A stretch of 64,000 nt of DNA from Carnegiea gigantea (taxonomy: Eukaryota > Streptophyta > Magnoliopsida > Caryophyllales > Cactaceae), in the NCBI GenBank assembly GCA_029747015.1, contig JAKOGI010000024.1:525001-589000 (forward strand), read 5' to 3'. Made by a program: the position numbers and the translations under genes. The first letter of the stretch is position 1; the number at the start of each line of letters is the position of its first letter. The notes beneath the pieces are model-generated. The model did not search any database, was not told where the DNA came from, and saw only the letters and a program-made list of their open reading frames with translations. Positions 32,280-43,707 of the stretch are shown here, piece by piece.

Positions 32280-35146
32280 TGGTCTGGATCAGTAAGTATA
32301 TGGACATTGGCTTTATCAATAGATTGTCCTAAAAGATATGGTTTTAATCATTGTTCATTGACTATAAACACTCCGGTAGACTCACTCCTCATTTCAACTG
32401 CTCCATTGGGTTGAAGCTTGGTGATCTTAAATGGGCCTGACCATCAGGATTTCAGTTTTCCCGGAAACAATCTCAGTCGGGAGTTCAATAAGAGGACCTT
32501 ATCACCTTTTCAAGCCTCTTCTTCATGATATGTTTATCGCGCCACTTCTTAGCTCGCTCCTTGTAAATACGCGAACTCTCGTAGGCTTCCAACCTTAGCT
32601 CAGCTAGCTTGTTTAGTTGCAAAAATTTCTGTCCTCTGGCTGCCTAGCCCAGTATGCCTTATGTTCCATCTCTACTAGCAAGTAACAAGACTTTTCAAAC
32701 ACCAACCGATTTGGAGTGGTGCCTAGAGGAGTCTTGTAAGCGGTGTGATATGCCCAAAGAGCATCATCTAGCTTGAAGGACCAGCCTTTGTGGGATCGAT
32801 CCACTGTTTTCTCCAGTATGCACTTCAATTCTCTATTCGAGAGTTCCACCTACCTACTTGTTTGGGGATGATAAGGCATAGCGATCTTATGAAATATCCC
32901 ATATTTTTTTAATAGTAACTCAACAGGCTTGTTGCAAAAGTGTGTGCCATTGTCACTTAGAAGAGCTCTTGTCGTGCCAAACCTTGTGAAAATATTTTTC
33001 TTGAGAAACTTAAAGACAACCTTGGAATCATTTGTTGGGGAGGCAATGGCTTCCACCCACTTAGAAACATAGTTAACCGCAACAAGGATGTAAAGGTTGT
33101 TATGGGAAGGAGGAAAAGGACCCATAAAGCTAATCCCCCATACATCAAACAACTCCATCTCAAGTATGCCACTTTGAGGCATTTCATGCCTCAATGCTCC
33201 CTGTTCACTGACATCTGTCACAAGTTATGAAAAATTTCCTTGCATCTTTAAAGAGCGTGGGCCAATAGAAGCCTGATTGGAGTACTTTCACAATCGTTTT
33301 ATCTGGTCCAGAATGGCCATCATAGGTTGAAGTATGTCAATGGTGTAAGACACTACAGACCTCATCTTTAGGCAAACACCTTCTATAAATCCCATCTCCA
33401 CATAGCTCGTCAACGAAAGGTTCTTCTCACACATAGTATTTAGCATCGGTAAAGTACTTTTTTCTTTGTTGGCAGGATAATCCTAGACGTAACACTCCGT
33501 ACACCTTGAAGTTTACCAAATCATCACACCATAGGGCAGCTTGTTAGGATATAGCGAATAGCTGCTCATCAGGGAAAGAGTCATCAATTAGGAGCTCTTC
33601 ACTAGGAGTGGCCTCTGGGCCTAAACGAGATAGATGATCAATAACCACATTCGCCAACTCGGCTTCATCTTTGATCTCCAAATCAGATTCTTAAAGAAGA
33701 AGAACCCATCAGATAAGTCAGGGTTTGGAGTTAGATTTCTTCATTAAATGTTTCAAAATGGCAGGATCTGTGAAAACAATGACCTTAGAATTAATCAAGT
33801 AGGATCTAAATTTTTCCAAGGTAAAGATAACTACTAAAAATTCCTTCTCAGTTGTGGCATAATTCACTTGTACTTAACTACTAAAAATTCCTTCTCAGTC
33901 GTGGCATAATTCACTTGTACTTCATCAAGAGTACGGCTAGCATAGTATATGACATATCGCTTTTTGTCCTTTCATTGCCCTAGAACAGCACCCACTGTAT
34001 AGTCACCTACATCACACATTACCTCAAAAGGTAGCTCCCAATCTGGCGCTTGCATTACTGGGGTGGTGATCAATGCCTCTTTTAACCTGTGAAAAGCACT
34101 CAAGCATACTTCAGTAAATTCAAAAGGCACATCCTTGACAAGTACATGGGTAAAAATCTTTAGTGAACCGTCGGTAAAAACTGAGGTGTTCGAGAAAACT
34201 CCTCACACCTTTTAAGAAGTTGGTGGTGGCAATTTATCAATCACCTCCACCTTTACTTTGTCAACTTCAATGCCCTTACTAGAGACAACATGACCAAGGA
34301 CAATCCACTCTTGCACCATAAAATGACATTTCTCCCGATTCAAAACCAAATTCACATCTTCCCATCTTAGCAAAACCTTAGATAAGTTATTCAAGAATTG
34401 TTCATAGGTTGCACCATACACAGAAAAATCATCCATAAAGAGTTCCGTTATGTCCTTTATAAAATCAGAAAAAATGGCCATCATACAACGTTAAAATGTA
34501 AAAGGGGCATTGAATAACTCAAATGGCATTCTTCTATATGCATACGTACCATAAAACATGTAAAAGTAGTATTTTCTTGGTCATTAGGATGGGTAAGGAT
34601 TTGAAAGAATCCCGAATATCCATCTAAGTAGCAAAAATATGAGTTTTTAGCCAATCGTTGAAGCATTTGGTCAATGAAGGGAAGGGGAAAGTGATCTTTA
34701 CAGGTGGATTTACTCAGTTTCCGATAATTAATACACATACGCCAGCCTGTGACAGTCCTAGTAGAGATTAGCTCATTATTCTCATTTTTAACAACATTCA
34801 TCCCTCCTTTCTTAGGTACAACATGAACCGGCGTTACCCACGCACTATCAGAGATACGATAGATAATGTCGGCCTTAGGCAACTTCAAAATCTCCTTTTT
34901 TACCACCTCTTGCATGCTAGGGTTCAATCTTCTTTGGTGTTCAATTGAAGGGTTATGGTCATCTTCCATTAAGATTTGATGCATACACAAAGAAGGATGA
35001 ATTCCTTTTAAGTCATCAGGGGTGTATCCTATGGCTTTATGATGCTTCCTAAGTACTCTAAGCAAAGAGACAATTTGGGCTGCTTTCAAACTTGCATTCA
35101 CAATCACTGGGTATAAAGATTTCGGTGCAAGAAATTCATACCTCAA
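32280..35146 (-). pseudogene. Athila pol: reverse transcriptase, RNase H, integrase
   Basis: Domains run from high to low coordinates. The RT (35146-34212) has GWRMCINYRKLSKSTCKDHF, FCYLDGYSGFFQI and an intact catalytic FMDD box at about 34428-34439. A frameshift near 34500 disrupts the segment between palm motifs. The RNase H region (34200-33600) is degraded, with YASRTLDEVQVNYATTEKE, and carries a 47 bp tandem duplication. In the integrase (33500-32280), [10 protein letters not shown] supplies the region of the first Asp, [12 protein letters not shown] the second, and a degraded HPQTSR...VELSNREL the Glu. The C-terminal part ends in WSGPFKITKLQPNGAVE. The enzyme set would copy and insert the element; stops and frameshifts rule this out here. 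Plus-strand ORFs over it are shadows. Confidence 0.9.
33828..33921. repeat. 47 bp tandem duplication in the RNase H region
   Basis: Two adjacent copies (33828-33874 and 33875-33921) differ at one base (CAGTTGTGG versus CAGTCGTGG). As 47 is not a multiple of three, it shifts the pol frame. Confidence 0.93.
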
Positions 35147-35256
35147 GGATGAAGGGAGGGGTGAACTTTTGCCTCATCAGACGAGGGCTTGCTTTCATCT
35201 TGTAATGATTCCACCTTAGCAAGGGAAGACGGAATTGGTAGAGAGGCTTCCAGAAG

Positions 35257-37386
35257 TTAAGCATACTCGGCTACTTCAAGATTTTTATCCCTAGTAGTAC
35301 TATTATTCAACATCAAGTGCTCAAGTGGAGAATTAAGGTTAAACATGGTTCCTCGCATTAAATCATCAACCACATCAATGTTATTACACTCATCAGAAAT
35401 GGAAGGGAACTTAGCGGCTTTTAGTAAATTAAACTTTACATGATCATTTCCCACATCAAAAGATAGTGTACCATTTTTCACATCGATACGGCACCCTGCG
35501 GTGGCCAGGAATGGTCTCCCAAAAATGATGGAGGTCCGTGTATCCTCCTCTATTTCTAGAATCACAAAGTCTGCTGGTACATATAAATCCACTACTTTTA
35601 TTGGAACATCCTCTAAAATTCCCACATGGTGTTTTACAGAACGGTCCGCCAATTGTAAGGAGATAGTAGTTGGCCTTATCTTTCCTAGTTCTAATTTTTT
35701 ACACATAGAAAGGGGCATCAAGCTCACACTTGACACTAAATCACATAAAGCACGGTCTACAGGCACATTCTCTATCAGGCTGGGAATTGAAAAACTACCG
35801 GGATTCTTTAACTTAGCTGAAAGCTTGTTTTGGATCGCCGCAATGCATTCTTCAGTCAAAGCTACGGTTTCATGTTCTTCAAGCTTTCTTTTATTAGATA
35901 GAATTTCTTTCCAAAATTTAGCATATGAAGGCATTTGAGTTAAGGCTTCAGTAAACGGAATGTTTATGTATAGTTTCTTAAGGACTTCTAAAAGCTTCCT
36001 AAATTGCATATCAAGTTTTGTTTTAGCCTTCCTCGGAGGAAATGTTAAAGGTAGGGTGTAGGGCTTTAGGCAAATGATCTTAAGGTCCTTAGAAACCACA
36101 TCAGGCTTATGCACGACATCATCTATTGCCGCCTTAGAGGGAAAGGACATCTCTTTCTCAAGATTCTCAACATGCTCATTATTATCATGCAAAGACTCAT
36201 TGTTGCAAATCCCCTTAGGTCCCTCTAATTGTTTTCCTCCTCTCAAAATCATTGCATTACATTGCTCCTTATAGTTAGGTTCAGGCTGGCTATGAAGTTT
36301 GCTTGGGAGTGTAGATGAAAAACTAGCTTTTTGGGCTATTTGGCCTTCCAACATTCTATTATGAGTTGTAAGCACATCAACCTTTGAGGCTAATTGCTTA
36401 ATATACTCATCCTATTTTTGTTACGCCATAAGCGTACTTTCCATCATTGCTTCTAAATGAGACTTTTGGGGCATTTGAGAAGGGAATGGGGGTCTTTGAA
36501 AGCCAAGGAGTGGTCTAGCATTCATAGGGGGCATATTCGATGGGTTTGGATTAGACCTATAGGAGAAATTCGGATGATTCTTCGAACTCGGATTATAGGT
36601 ACTAGCAGGGTTGGCCGGTCTCGGGTTGAAGTTTTGAACATAGTTAGCTTCACTAGGGTCTTCGGAAAAAGGGCTCCTAACTTAGCAATTCAAAGTTACA
36701 TGCTCAATAGAACCACAAATTTTACAAGGGGAAGGGGCACTAGAATTCACAGCATTAACATTCATTTGGTCCTGCCTTTGCGTTATAGCATCTACTTTAG
36801 CAGAAAGTAAAGTAGGCGCATCAACTTCAAGCTTACCTCCAACCCGGTTGAGTTGGCGTCATTCAGTGGACCATTGAAAGTTGTTAAGTGTCATCTCCTC
36901 AATTAGATTATAGGCTTCATCCTTAGTTTTGTTCATCAAGGTTCCTCCTGCCACCGCATCAATAGTAGACCTAATGGGTTGGATCACACTATCATAAAAG
37001 GGTTGGATAATAATCCAACGCTGAAGACCATGATGGGGGCATAAGCATAGCAAATCTTTAAACTGCTCCCAGGCTTCGTAGAGCATCTCTTCATCTTTTT
37101 ACGTGAAGTTGGTGATCTGATTTCTCAAGCTTGCTGTTTTGCTTGGAGGGAAAAACTTGGAGAGGAAGGCTCTTGTCAACTCATCCCAAGTGGTAATGAA
37201 TCCAGATGGTAAGGAGTGTAACCAAGCCCTTGCTTTATCCCTCAATGAGAAAGGGAAAAAGCGCAGATGAATTGCATCAGTGGAGACTTCATTAAGTTTT
37301 AACGTATCGCACACGTTCAAAAAGATCGAGAGGTGTAGATTTAGGTCTTCTAAAGGTGTTCCCCTAAACTGGGATTGTTGCGCCAT
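35257..37386 (-). pseudogene. Athila gag-protease polyprotein
   Basis: The capsid part (37386-36859) has FRGTPLEDLNLHLSIFLNVC, LRFFPFSLRDKARAWLHSLP and FLSKFFPPSKTASLRNQITN. One stop falls at about 37097, before EAWEQFKDLLCLCPHHGLQ. A zinc knuckle CKICGSIEHVTLNC (CX2CX4HX4C) lies near 36700-36740, followed by a stop and a Pro/Asn-rich stretch. The frame from 36375 to 35257 (372 residues) holds NAMILRGGKQLEGPK, a conserved linker and the aspartic protease. Its active-site loop reads CDLVSS around residues 211-216 instead of the usual DLGAS, so the conserved Gly is Val. Later, IIFGRPFLATAGCRIDVKNG matches the protease flap and C-terminal part. Gag forms the particle and the protease would cleave the polyprotein; both are defective here. 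Confidence 0.88.
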
Positions 37387-37773
37387 TGAAATGAGTGCTG
37401 ATTTGAGCTTAAAATTGTTGGCATCAACAGTAGGGTGAGCAATGCTTTAATCCCTTAGACTCTAGGGGTAACGACATCTTGAAGCGTTTTTCTTTGGTCA
37501 TCTCCTCCTCCTACTATGTTTGTTAAATTCTTTCTTGCCTCACGTCTTTGTTCTTCAATCCTTTGCCTCTTCCTCCTTAAGCGGAAACTCCTTTTAATCT
37601 CGGGATTAAGTTCGTACAAGATTGGACTTCACTTAAACAGGAAAAATTCCGGCAAGCACTATAAATAATACTACCATCACAATCAAACAAGAAAACCAAA
37701 AATAAAATAAAAGTAAAAGGTAATAAAATACTTAGTCAATTTCGTAAGACCAACTCAACAATTAACAGATTGT

Positions 37774-37791
37774 TCCCCGGTAATGGCACGA
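37774..37791 (-). other. Athila primer binding site, tRNA-Asp-like
   Basis: The minus strand reads TCGTGCCATTACCGGGGA, 6 bp inside the 5' LTR. It is a degraded form of TGGCGCCGTTGCCGGGGA, the Athila-type tRNA-Asp PBS, and close to the PBS at 11641-11658. Confidence 0.75.
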
Positions 37792-37797
37792 AAAACT

Positions 37798-39087
37798 TGA
37801 CCACTGCCGCAAGTGCATAGGTAGTCGTAGTATAGATAAAAAAACCACTCCTCAATGACCAATGTAGTCTATCGAGTTTTGTCAACCAAAATATGCTAAG
37901 TAAAATTCTAATTCAAAAGGATTCGATTTAACAACTTCTAATTCACTAATTTTTAAATCAATTAAGGAAACATGCCTAGGAATTCATATAGTTATGAAAG
38001 TAGATTAGATCAAAATGATAAGTATGTGCTCTTCTCTAACTATTAATTTCGAGGATTTGCAATCTATCCAAAAATTTAGTCTATTCCTTCGAACTTAACC
38101 AAATTTGCCTAAACTAAGCAAAAGTCGTTCTTTCAAACTAATTTGTCCTAATCCAAGTTAAACATCTTCGATTACACTATATGCCCTCCGAACATACGAA
38201 TCTCTCTTTCGAGACGACATTATGTTAGGTTTTATTAAGCAGTCAAACAATCAAATGTCACCTTTCAGTTTTTCACTCCATTGTTTCAAGTTTGCAAGCA
38301 AATTTTAGCCAAAAATCCACTCACAATATGATAATCACTTGATAGAATGAAATTAAACCAATCATGAAAACAAGTACAATTCTTTAAATTAAAACATAAT
38401 TCAACTATACTTTCATAAACTCCTAAATCCCTAGACAAAATAAAAACTACTCGCCCATGTTTAACGATTAAACAGTAACCAATGTTTTATGAAATCTGAG
38501 CAGAAGGGCTTGACTGAGAATAGCCTTTAACCAAGGGCTTCAAACTGCCTCAAGATCAAAAACTCATTCTCAAGATTTCTCACCAATACAAATACCAAAC
38601 TAAAAATCTAAACTAAAAAGAACAAAAATTTGAGAAAGAAGATATGCTATGCTACTCTTACTCGCTTTCTATCTATTTCTCTATGCATATGCCCCTCTCT
38701 TCTACTACTGAACAAAGCCCTTTTGTAGGAGAGCTCAGACATTTTCAGCCACACAGTAGAAGGAAGACAAAGAGGTAGCAGTTTCTTAGCTCACCATGGA
38801 CCGTGGTAGACACCACAGTCCGACCGTAGTCTAGGCTAGAACCAGTTTTCTACTCTTCTCTTGCTCCACGGGGGTAGCATCACATAGGTATCCATGGGGG
38901 AGGTCAAAATACATCCATTAAGGGTTAAATGCTGGGTAAAAAGGCCTAAAATCCTACAAAACATATCAAATAACCATATCCAAGCATAAATCGAGAATAG
39001 GAGTGCAAATAATAACATTAAGCACATAATTCTCCTAAAAATAAAGCAAAATAACCCTAAAATGATGTATACATTAAGCACTTATTA
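37798..39087 (-). repeat. Athila 5' LTR
   Basis: 1290 bp direct repeat of 27204-28495. Its plus-strand end is CACTTATTA where the other LTR has CACTTATCA, so the terminal CA has mutated to TA. Confidence 0.9.
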
Positions 39088-39159
39088 TTTCCTTTTTCTA
39101 TAGTTATACATGGTACTTGTGTAAGTGAACAAGATGTATAACTCAATAAATGTGCAATA

Positions 39160-40440
39160 TTTAATCTAAATGTGGAGCCCTCTATATATAGTTGCAGTTT
39201 AATACACTTTCTGCTCACTAAAATAAATTGTCTGCTCAATACAAATGTAGTTTAGCTCACTAAATATAATTGCAGATGTATCGTTTACTTGCCAACTAAA
39301 ATATGAGATGAAGTCACTCGATATATGAACTAGTATGCCAAAAGAGATTGGCATGCTCAACTAAACATGGTACATTGTAAGAATAACGAAGATGAATTTT
39401 TATACTACTAATTAGACATGTGTAATAGCTCACGAAAGCATAGTGTATAGCTCACTTTGGCAGCAATTAACTTAGAATATAAGGTACTACTCCTTTTAAT
39501 ATAATTTCTGCTCACTGCATATGCAATTCTAATCATTACATTTAAACTTACATAATGTAGACATACCTTATCCTGCAATATGAGTAATATCCTCTTCCAT
39601 TCCTTGATTTGTATCATTTGTCTTATTGTGATCCTTTGGGCTTCAATGAAAAAGAAAAATACAATCTAGTGCAGTGAACTATATTGTATGTTTGGATAAA
39701 TTTGAAGGGTAATTAACTGAAGTTCTCTAGATCAAAAGAAATGTCTCTGACAACTTCCATAATTATATCTTGAGGGTTTGTGCTTGAACCTTCTGTCTTT
39801 GATCTATCAATAGTATTACATGTAATGTTAATATTATAGTACATGTGATGACATAGTAGAATAAAAAGTACAACTCACTAAAGTCAAGTCATGGCTCACT
39901 AGAATATAAGCTACAACTCACTATAGCATGTAGAACTGTGTTATGGAAATATAAGATGCAACTCACTAGAATATAACGTGCAACTCACTAGATATATGAA
40001 ACAGTATGTCAAAAGAGATTGGAATTTTTGACTACAAACTAGAACATAAGGTACCGCTCACTAAATTCTAGTTATGGCTCACTAGAATATAAGGTACAAC
40101 TCACTATAGCATGTTTGTTAAGGAAATTTAGACTGATGTTTAGTATTGTCATTGTGATAGCAGCAAGGCCTTTTACTAATTTAATGCTCACTACACATGT
40201 TTCATAGCTCACTAAAATAACAAATATAGGTCACTAACATGCTTGTGCATAATGAGATCTGTATATTTTCTTTTTGGTTTTCTTTAGAAATGTAGATAAA
40301 AGTGTTTTACATGCTATCAAACAATAGTAAATTAAGTGTTTTTTTGTGAATGTGTTGACAGAACATAAATTTCTAATTTACTGCTCAGTAAATATGTACT
40401 CTGACTCACTAATATTAGGTTTAAGGTTTTCAACATACCT
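39160..40440 (+). repeat. Scattered GCTCACTAAAA-like motifs in introns
   Basis: Many copies of GCTCACTAAA, CAACTCACTA and near variants occur between the small exons of the companion gene, for example near 39211, 39255, 39895, 39914, 40057, 40075, 40206 and 40405. The orientation matches 25014-25685. They are less regularly spaced than there. Confidence 0.75.
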
Positions 40441-40509
40441 TTTGTAAGGAGTTTTTGATTTGTCACTTGCAGGTCTCTTCTTCGGTTCTTCTAAATAGCG
40501 AGTTTCCAT
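39580..40509 (-). pseudogene. Ulp1-family-like companion gene, 5' exons
   Basis: Exon 1 runs from ATG at 40509 to a donor after 40439 and encodes METRYLEEPKKRPASDKSK plus a few basic residues. It joins in phase to a second exon at about 39806-39720 reading SKTEGSSTNPQDIIMEVVRD. A third piece near 39640-39565 contains DTNQGMEEDITHIAG and ends at a GTATGT donor. A probable untranslated exon with donor GTAAGTTT lies near 40690-40640. The coding pieces are short and acidic or basic, with no named domain. They lead across the Athila insertion into the exon at 27203. The exon model rests on splice motifs and phase only. Confidence 0.45.
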
Positions 40510-40879
40510 CTATAAACATTACAAAAGTGCAATTATCAGAATGCGGTTTTCTTAAAACCTAGAATGTTACTTCCTTTCAAGTGAATTCACTATGTTTGTT
40601 CGAACATGCAAATTAATTGCATTTGTTGGTAAAACTTACATCGAAATGCGTCCTGCAAGCTTCAGGGAAGATTTTTTGAAGATTTTTCGCTAGAATCTAT
40701 AAACAATCACTGTAGAATTTCGCCAAATTGGGTATAAATGTGGGCAATTTTGGGGAGAGAGTGAGGGGAAGCTCATGGGGTGGTGAATTATTTGAATTGA
40801 CGGTTTTGGGAGCACTTTTTACTTTTGTTTTTTTAGTTGTTTTTTGATTTGCTTATGTGGTGTACGCCATGTGGACAAT

Positions 40880-43224
40880 AGTGGGGCTGGTTGTACATTT
40901 AGAAATGTAGCAACTAGGTGGACCATATGGTTACTGCTTTGCCAAAGGGAAGATCTTTTCCATAACATTTACCATAGAAAATGTTTGGTCCGTCATCATA
41001 ATTTTCGGCTATACATTATCTATAACTTTCAAAAATGTTTCGAACAACCAAACAAAGCTCTCAACCTTCTCATTCACCAAAAATCTGCATCCGACCATAA
41101 TATTCTTCACATGATAATCTATATAAACAAAAGGTACGCATATCATCTCATAGCGGTTGGTCCAATATGTTGTGTCAAATACAAGGAGATCACCAAACAA
41201 CAAATAGTCAGATTTCATTTGTAAATCTCTCTAAAAGAACTTCATTAAACAATCATCCTTATCCAATTTAAACTTATAAAAAAAATCTTACTCGTTGATG
41301 CACCTAGTTTCTAAAGCACACATCAAATGATTGGCATTGCCCCCGTCTAAAGTCCTTTTGACTTCATTTGCAACACTATTATACGCATCCCATTCGCTGA
41401 AGCCAAGTAATGGTGAACCCCAACGTCATTTCTTAGAAGCCGAAAAGCATGAGAAACCTTCATACCATTTCTTCTCATCTTTTGGAGAAAATCAACATGA
41501 GCTTTCTCAACTTTTTCATGTGGCCTCAACTTATGAACTTCATCTTCCAAAAGTAATTCATGATTATGAATCATGTCATGCTTCTTACAAACCCATTCCT
41601 CATTAGCTTCAATATAAAAAAATAGCCATAGTTTCATAATTGCACCTGCAGCTCTGTTTTGTAAATGTCTTATTTTTTTTCCCAGGACACCATTTAACAC
41701 CTTATTTGCTGCGATAAAACTCCCTTGAATGCACCTCTTGTGAACCCCCTCTCCTCCTCAACTTTTCACATCTTACAGAAAACCTCTTACAGAAAGCATA
41801 CTCATTGTATACCTCAAATGCTGCATCTATAGAACTGATCATTTTATCAATAAGTTCTGATTCATTAGCTTCCTTCGCTTCAACAACACATTCATCATCA
41901 ACATCTACACATTTCTCCTTATCAATCACAACACAATTAGATGCACCAGCAACAATATTACCATTATTAGACATAATATAATTGCACTCAGAAGCCACAT
42001 TTTTGCCTTTTGAAATACTAGCAAGATTATATAAAACTCTAACATAATCATCAACATCAACAATCTTAGCAGAATAATGATCTAAGGTAGATAGTAAAAA
42101 TGAAGTATCATCTGTAGAAACAAACATGATTTTTATGGTGAGCTACAATGCATCATTGGTAAGCACAAGCTAAATCCTAGTGAGCAAAGCATTTTTTTTT
42201 TTTTAAGTGAGCAAAGAAGTGCTCTGTGATATAAGAAAACATACTTTTTATAGTGAGCTATACTGACTATAGTGAGCTATTACTTTCCCTATTAGGCACA
42301 TAATTGATTATAGTGATTATACTTAGTGAGCACAAAATCGATTTATAATTGCTAAGTACAACCTGAATCCTAGTGAGCTACATATATTTCTTTAGTGAGC
42401 TAACTGCGATATTTAGTGAGCACATAACTGATTATGATGAGCTATTGTTTCTCATATGTAGATAGCATAAATAAAATATCATTTGCAAAAACAAACATGA
42501 TTTTTGTGGTGAGTTATAATGCATAATTGGTGAGCACGAGCTAAATCCTAGTCAGCCAAACGTTTTTTTCAGTGAGCAAAGAAGTGCTCTATACTAGAAG
42601 AAAATATATTTTTTATAGTGAGCTAAACTAATTATAGTGAGCTATTGTTTTCCCTATTAGGCATATGATTGATTATAAGGATTACATTTAGTAAGTACAG
42701 AACCAATTTATGATTGGGGAGTACAAGCTGAATCCTAGTGAGCTAAGTGTATTTCTTTAGTGAGTTAACTACTAGAATTAGTGAGCACATAACTGATTAT
42801 GGTAAGCTGTTGCTTCTCATATTACACAAACTGACATTTATAGAGAATAAAGTATATTTAAAAATTAAATGAGAAAGCATTGTTCAAGTTGTATATTCAC
42901 CGATAATAAAACAATTCCAAATACCATAAACAACTCAAAACAAAAAACAAACATTCTAGCAAACATCCAGAACAACTAATCACAAAAACCAACTACATAT
43001 TCAAACCACCAACTATGTTATATTTCCAGAACACAGCATCATAACAATGAATACAATCCAATTGGAAAATCTCGAGATTAACTCATCAAAATGCAAAATT
43101 AAAACATATAAATTCCAAACCAAAACACAAGAACAGAGATCGAAATCAAGATCAAACCTGACAAACAATTTGCATTTGATGAATCTTCAACATCAATATC
43201 GACATTAAGATCAAACCCAGCCAT
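40880..43224 (-). pseudogene. FAR1-type Mutator-like transposase, truncated
   Basis: Exon 1 (43224-43158) encodes MAGFDLNVDIDVEDSSNANC and splices in phase across a 1046 bp intron (acceptor TTTCTACAG at 42120-42112) to exon 2. Exon 2 begins DDTSFLLSTLDHYS and reaches the FAR1 DNA-binding region: IDAAFEVYNEYAFCKRFSVR, then after a frameshift near 41690 HDMIHNHELLLEDEVHKLRP. The MULE transposase core follows: FGDLLVFDTTYWTNRYEM (first catalytic Asp), FLVNEKVESFVWLFETFLK, then PKIMMTDQTFSMVNVMEKIF (second Asp). The reading fades near 40880, before the distal part of the catalytic domain and the SWIM zinc finger. Several stops are present. Intact relatives cut and insert Mutator-like DNA; the host genes FHY3/FAR1 derive from this family. 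Confidence 0.85.
42112..42840 (-). repeat. ~370 bp tandem duplication carrying TAGTGAGC motifs, transposase intron 1
   Basis: Two adjacent copies (about 42115-42480 and 42481-42840) share an order of landmarks starting with AACAAACATGATTTTTRTGG. Each contains about eight copies of TAGTGAGCTA or GTGAGCACA, the reverse complement of the motif in the companion gene introns. The copies have diverged noticeably, so the duplication is not recent. Confidence 0.8.
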
Positions 43225-43469
43225 TGATAATTGCTGAAAAACTAATGGCATTGAAGCAGCACGGAGCATTCAACAATGGAATAGAGCAGTGGGGCATATG
43301 AAAATCGTGATTTCTCAACTTGTAAGCTGTGAATTTCCTTTTTTTTAAAAAAAAAAAAGCAAGATATACATAACCTATTGGGCTGGCAACTACCTAGACA
43401 AAAAAACCGTCCATCATGGGCTCGGGTGGAAAATTAAGATGCCTATTCGGTTGCGCATAATAAATTACG

Positions 43470-43651
43470 TGTTTCATATATATCTGGAAATTATATTCTT
43501 AATAGGATTTTGTTGTACCTTGGGCACTAAGTTAGGGAAAAGAGGCATAGCCTCCATGTAATATTAGGCATGTTTTTCCGTGGCATAGAAACATACACAC
43601 AGAATTCTATGCCCAAATTCCTCTTTCTCTTCATCGCCTTATAATTTTTCA
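43470..43651 (+). repeat. Copia 5' LTR, shortened
   Basis: Aligns with the 3' LTR from TTTCATATATAT through AATTTTTCA. The segment right after TGTT in the 3' LTR (about 46 bp) is missing here, either by deletion or because the true start is further left and unrecognisable. Confidence 0.7.
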
Positions 43652-43662
43652 TGGTACTAGAG
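43652..43662 (+). other. Copia primer binding site, degraded
   Basis: TGGTACTAGAG directly after the LTR; compare TGGTATCAGAG of the tRNA-iMet PBS. Confidence 0.6.
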
Positions 43663-43707
43663 GATAATCTCCAATCAAAGCATAATCGCTAATCAATCAT
43701 AACGTCC

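Larger units (their letters stand above)
27204..39087 (-). mobile_element. Athila-type Ty3/gypsy retrotransposon, nearly complete but decayed
   Basis: An 11,884 bp minus-strand element with 1.29 kb LTRs (TGACCAC...CACTTATCA on the plus strand), an Athila-type PBS, gag-protease, RT, RNase H, integrase and a downstream env-position ORF. The flanking 5-mers TTTGC (27199-27203) and TTTCC (39088-39092) fit a target duplication with one change. It lies in an exon of the Mutator companion gene. LTR divergence is about 13% over the first 185 bp, so it is the oldest datable insertion. All genes have stops or frameshifts. Confidence 0.9.
24036..43224 (-). mobile_element. Mutator-like element body with two genes, interrupted by Athila
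   Basis: After removal of the Athila insertion (27204-39087), about 7.3 kb carries two minus-strand genes. One is a FAR1-type Mutator-like transposase (43224 to about 40880). The other is a companion gene (40509 to at least 24036) resembling the N-terminal region of plant Ulp1-family genes often carried by Mutator-like elements. Intron-borne GCTCACTA arrays occur in both. Neither terminal inverted repeat nor the left boundary was found; the unit may extend below 19578. Calling it one element is inferred from gene content and shared repeats. Confidence 0.5.

Noticed and set aside
35501..35938. Plus-strand ORF of 145 codons
   Set aside because: Shadow of the Athila protease frame on the minus strand.
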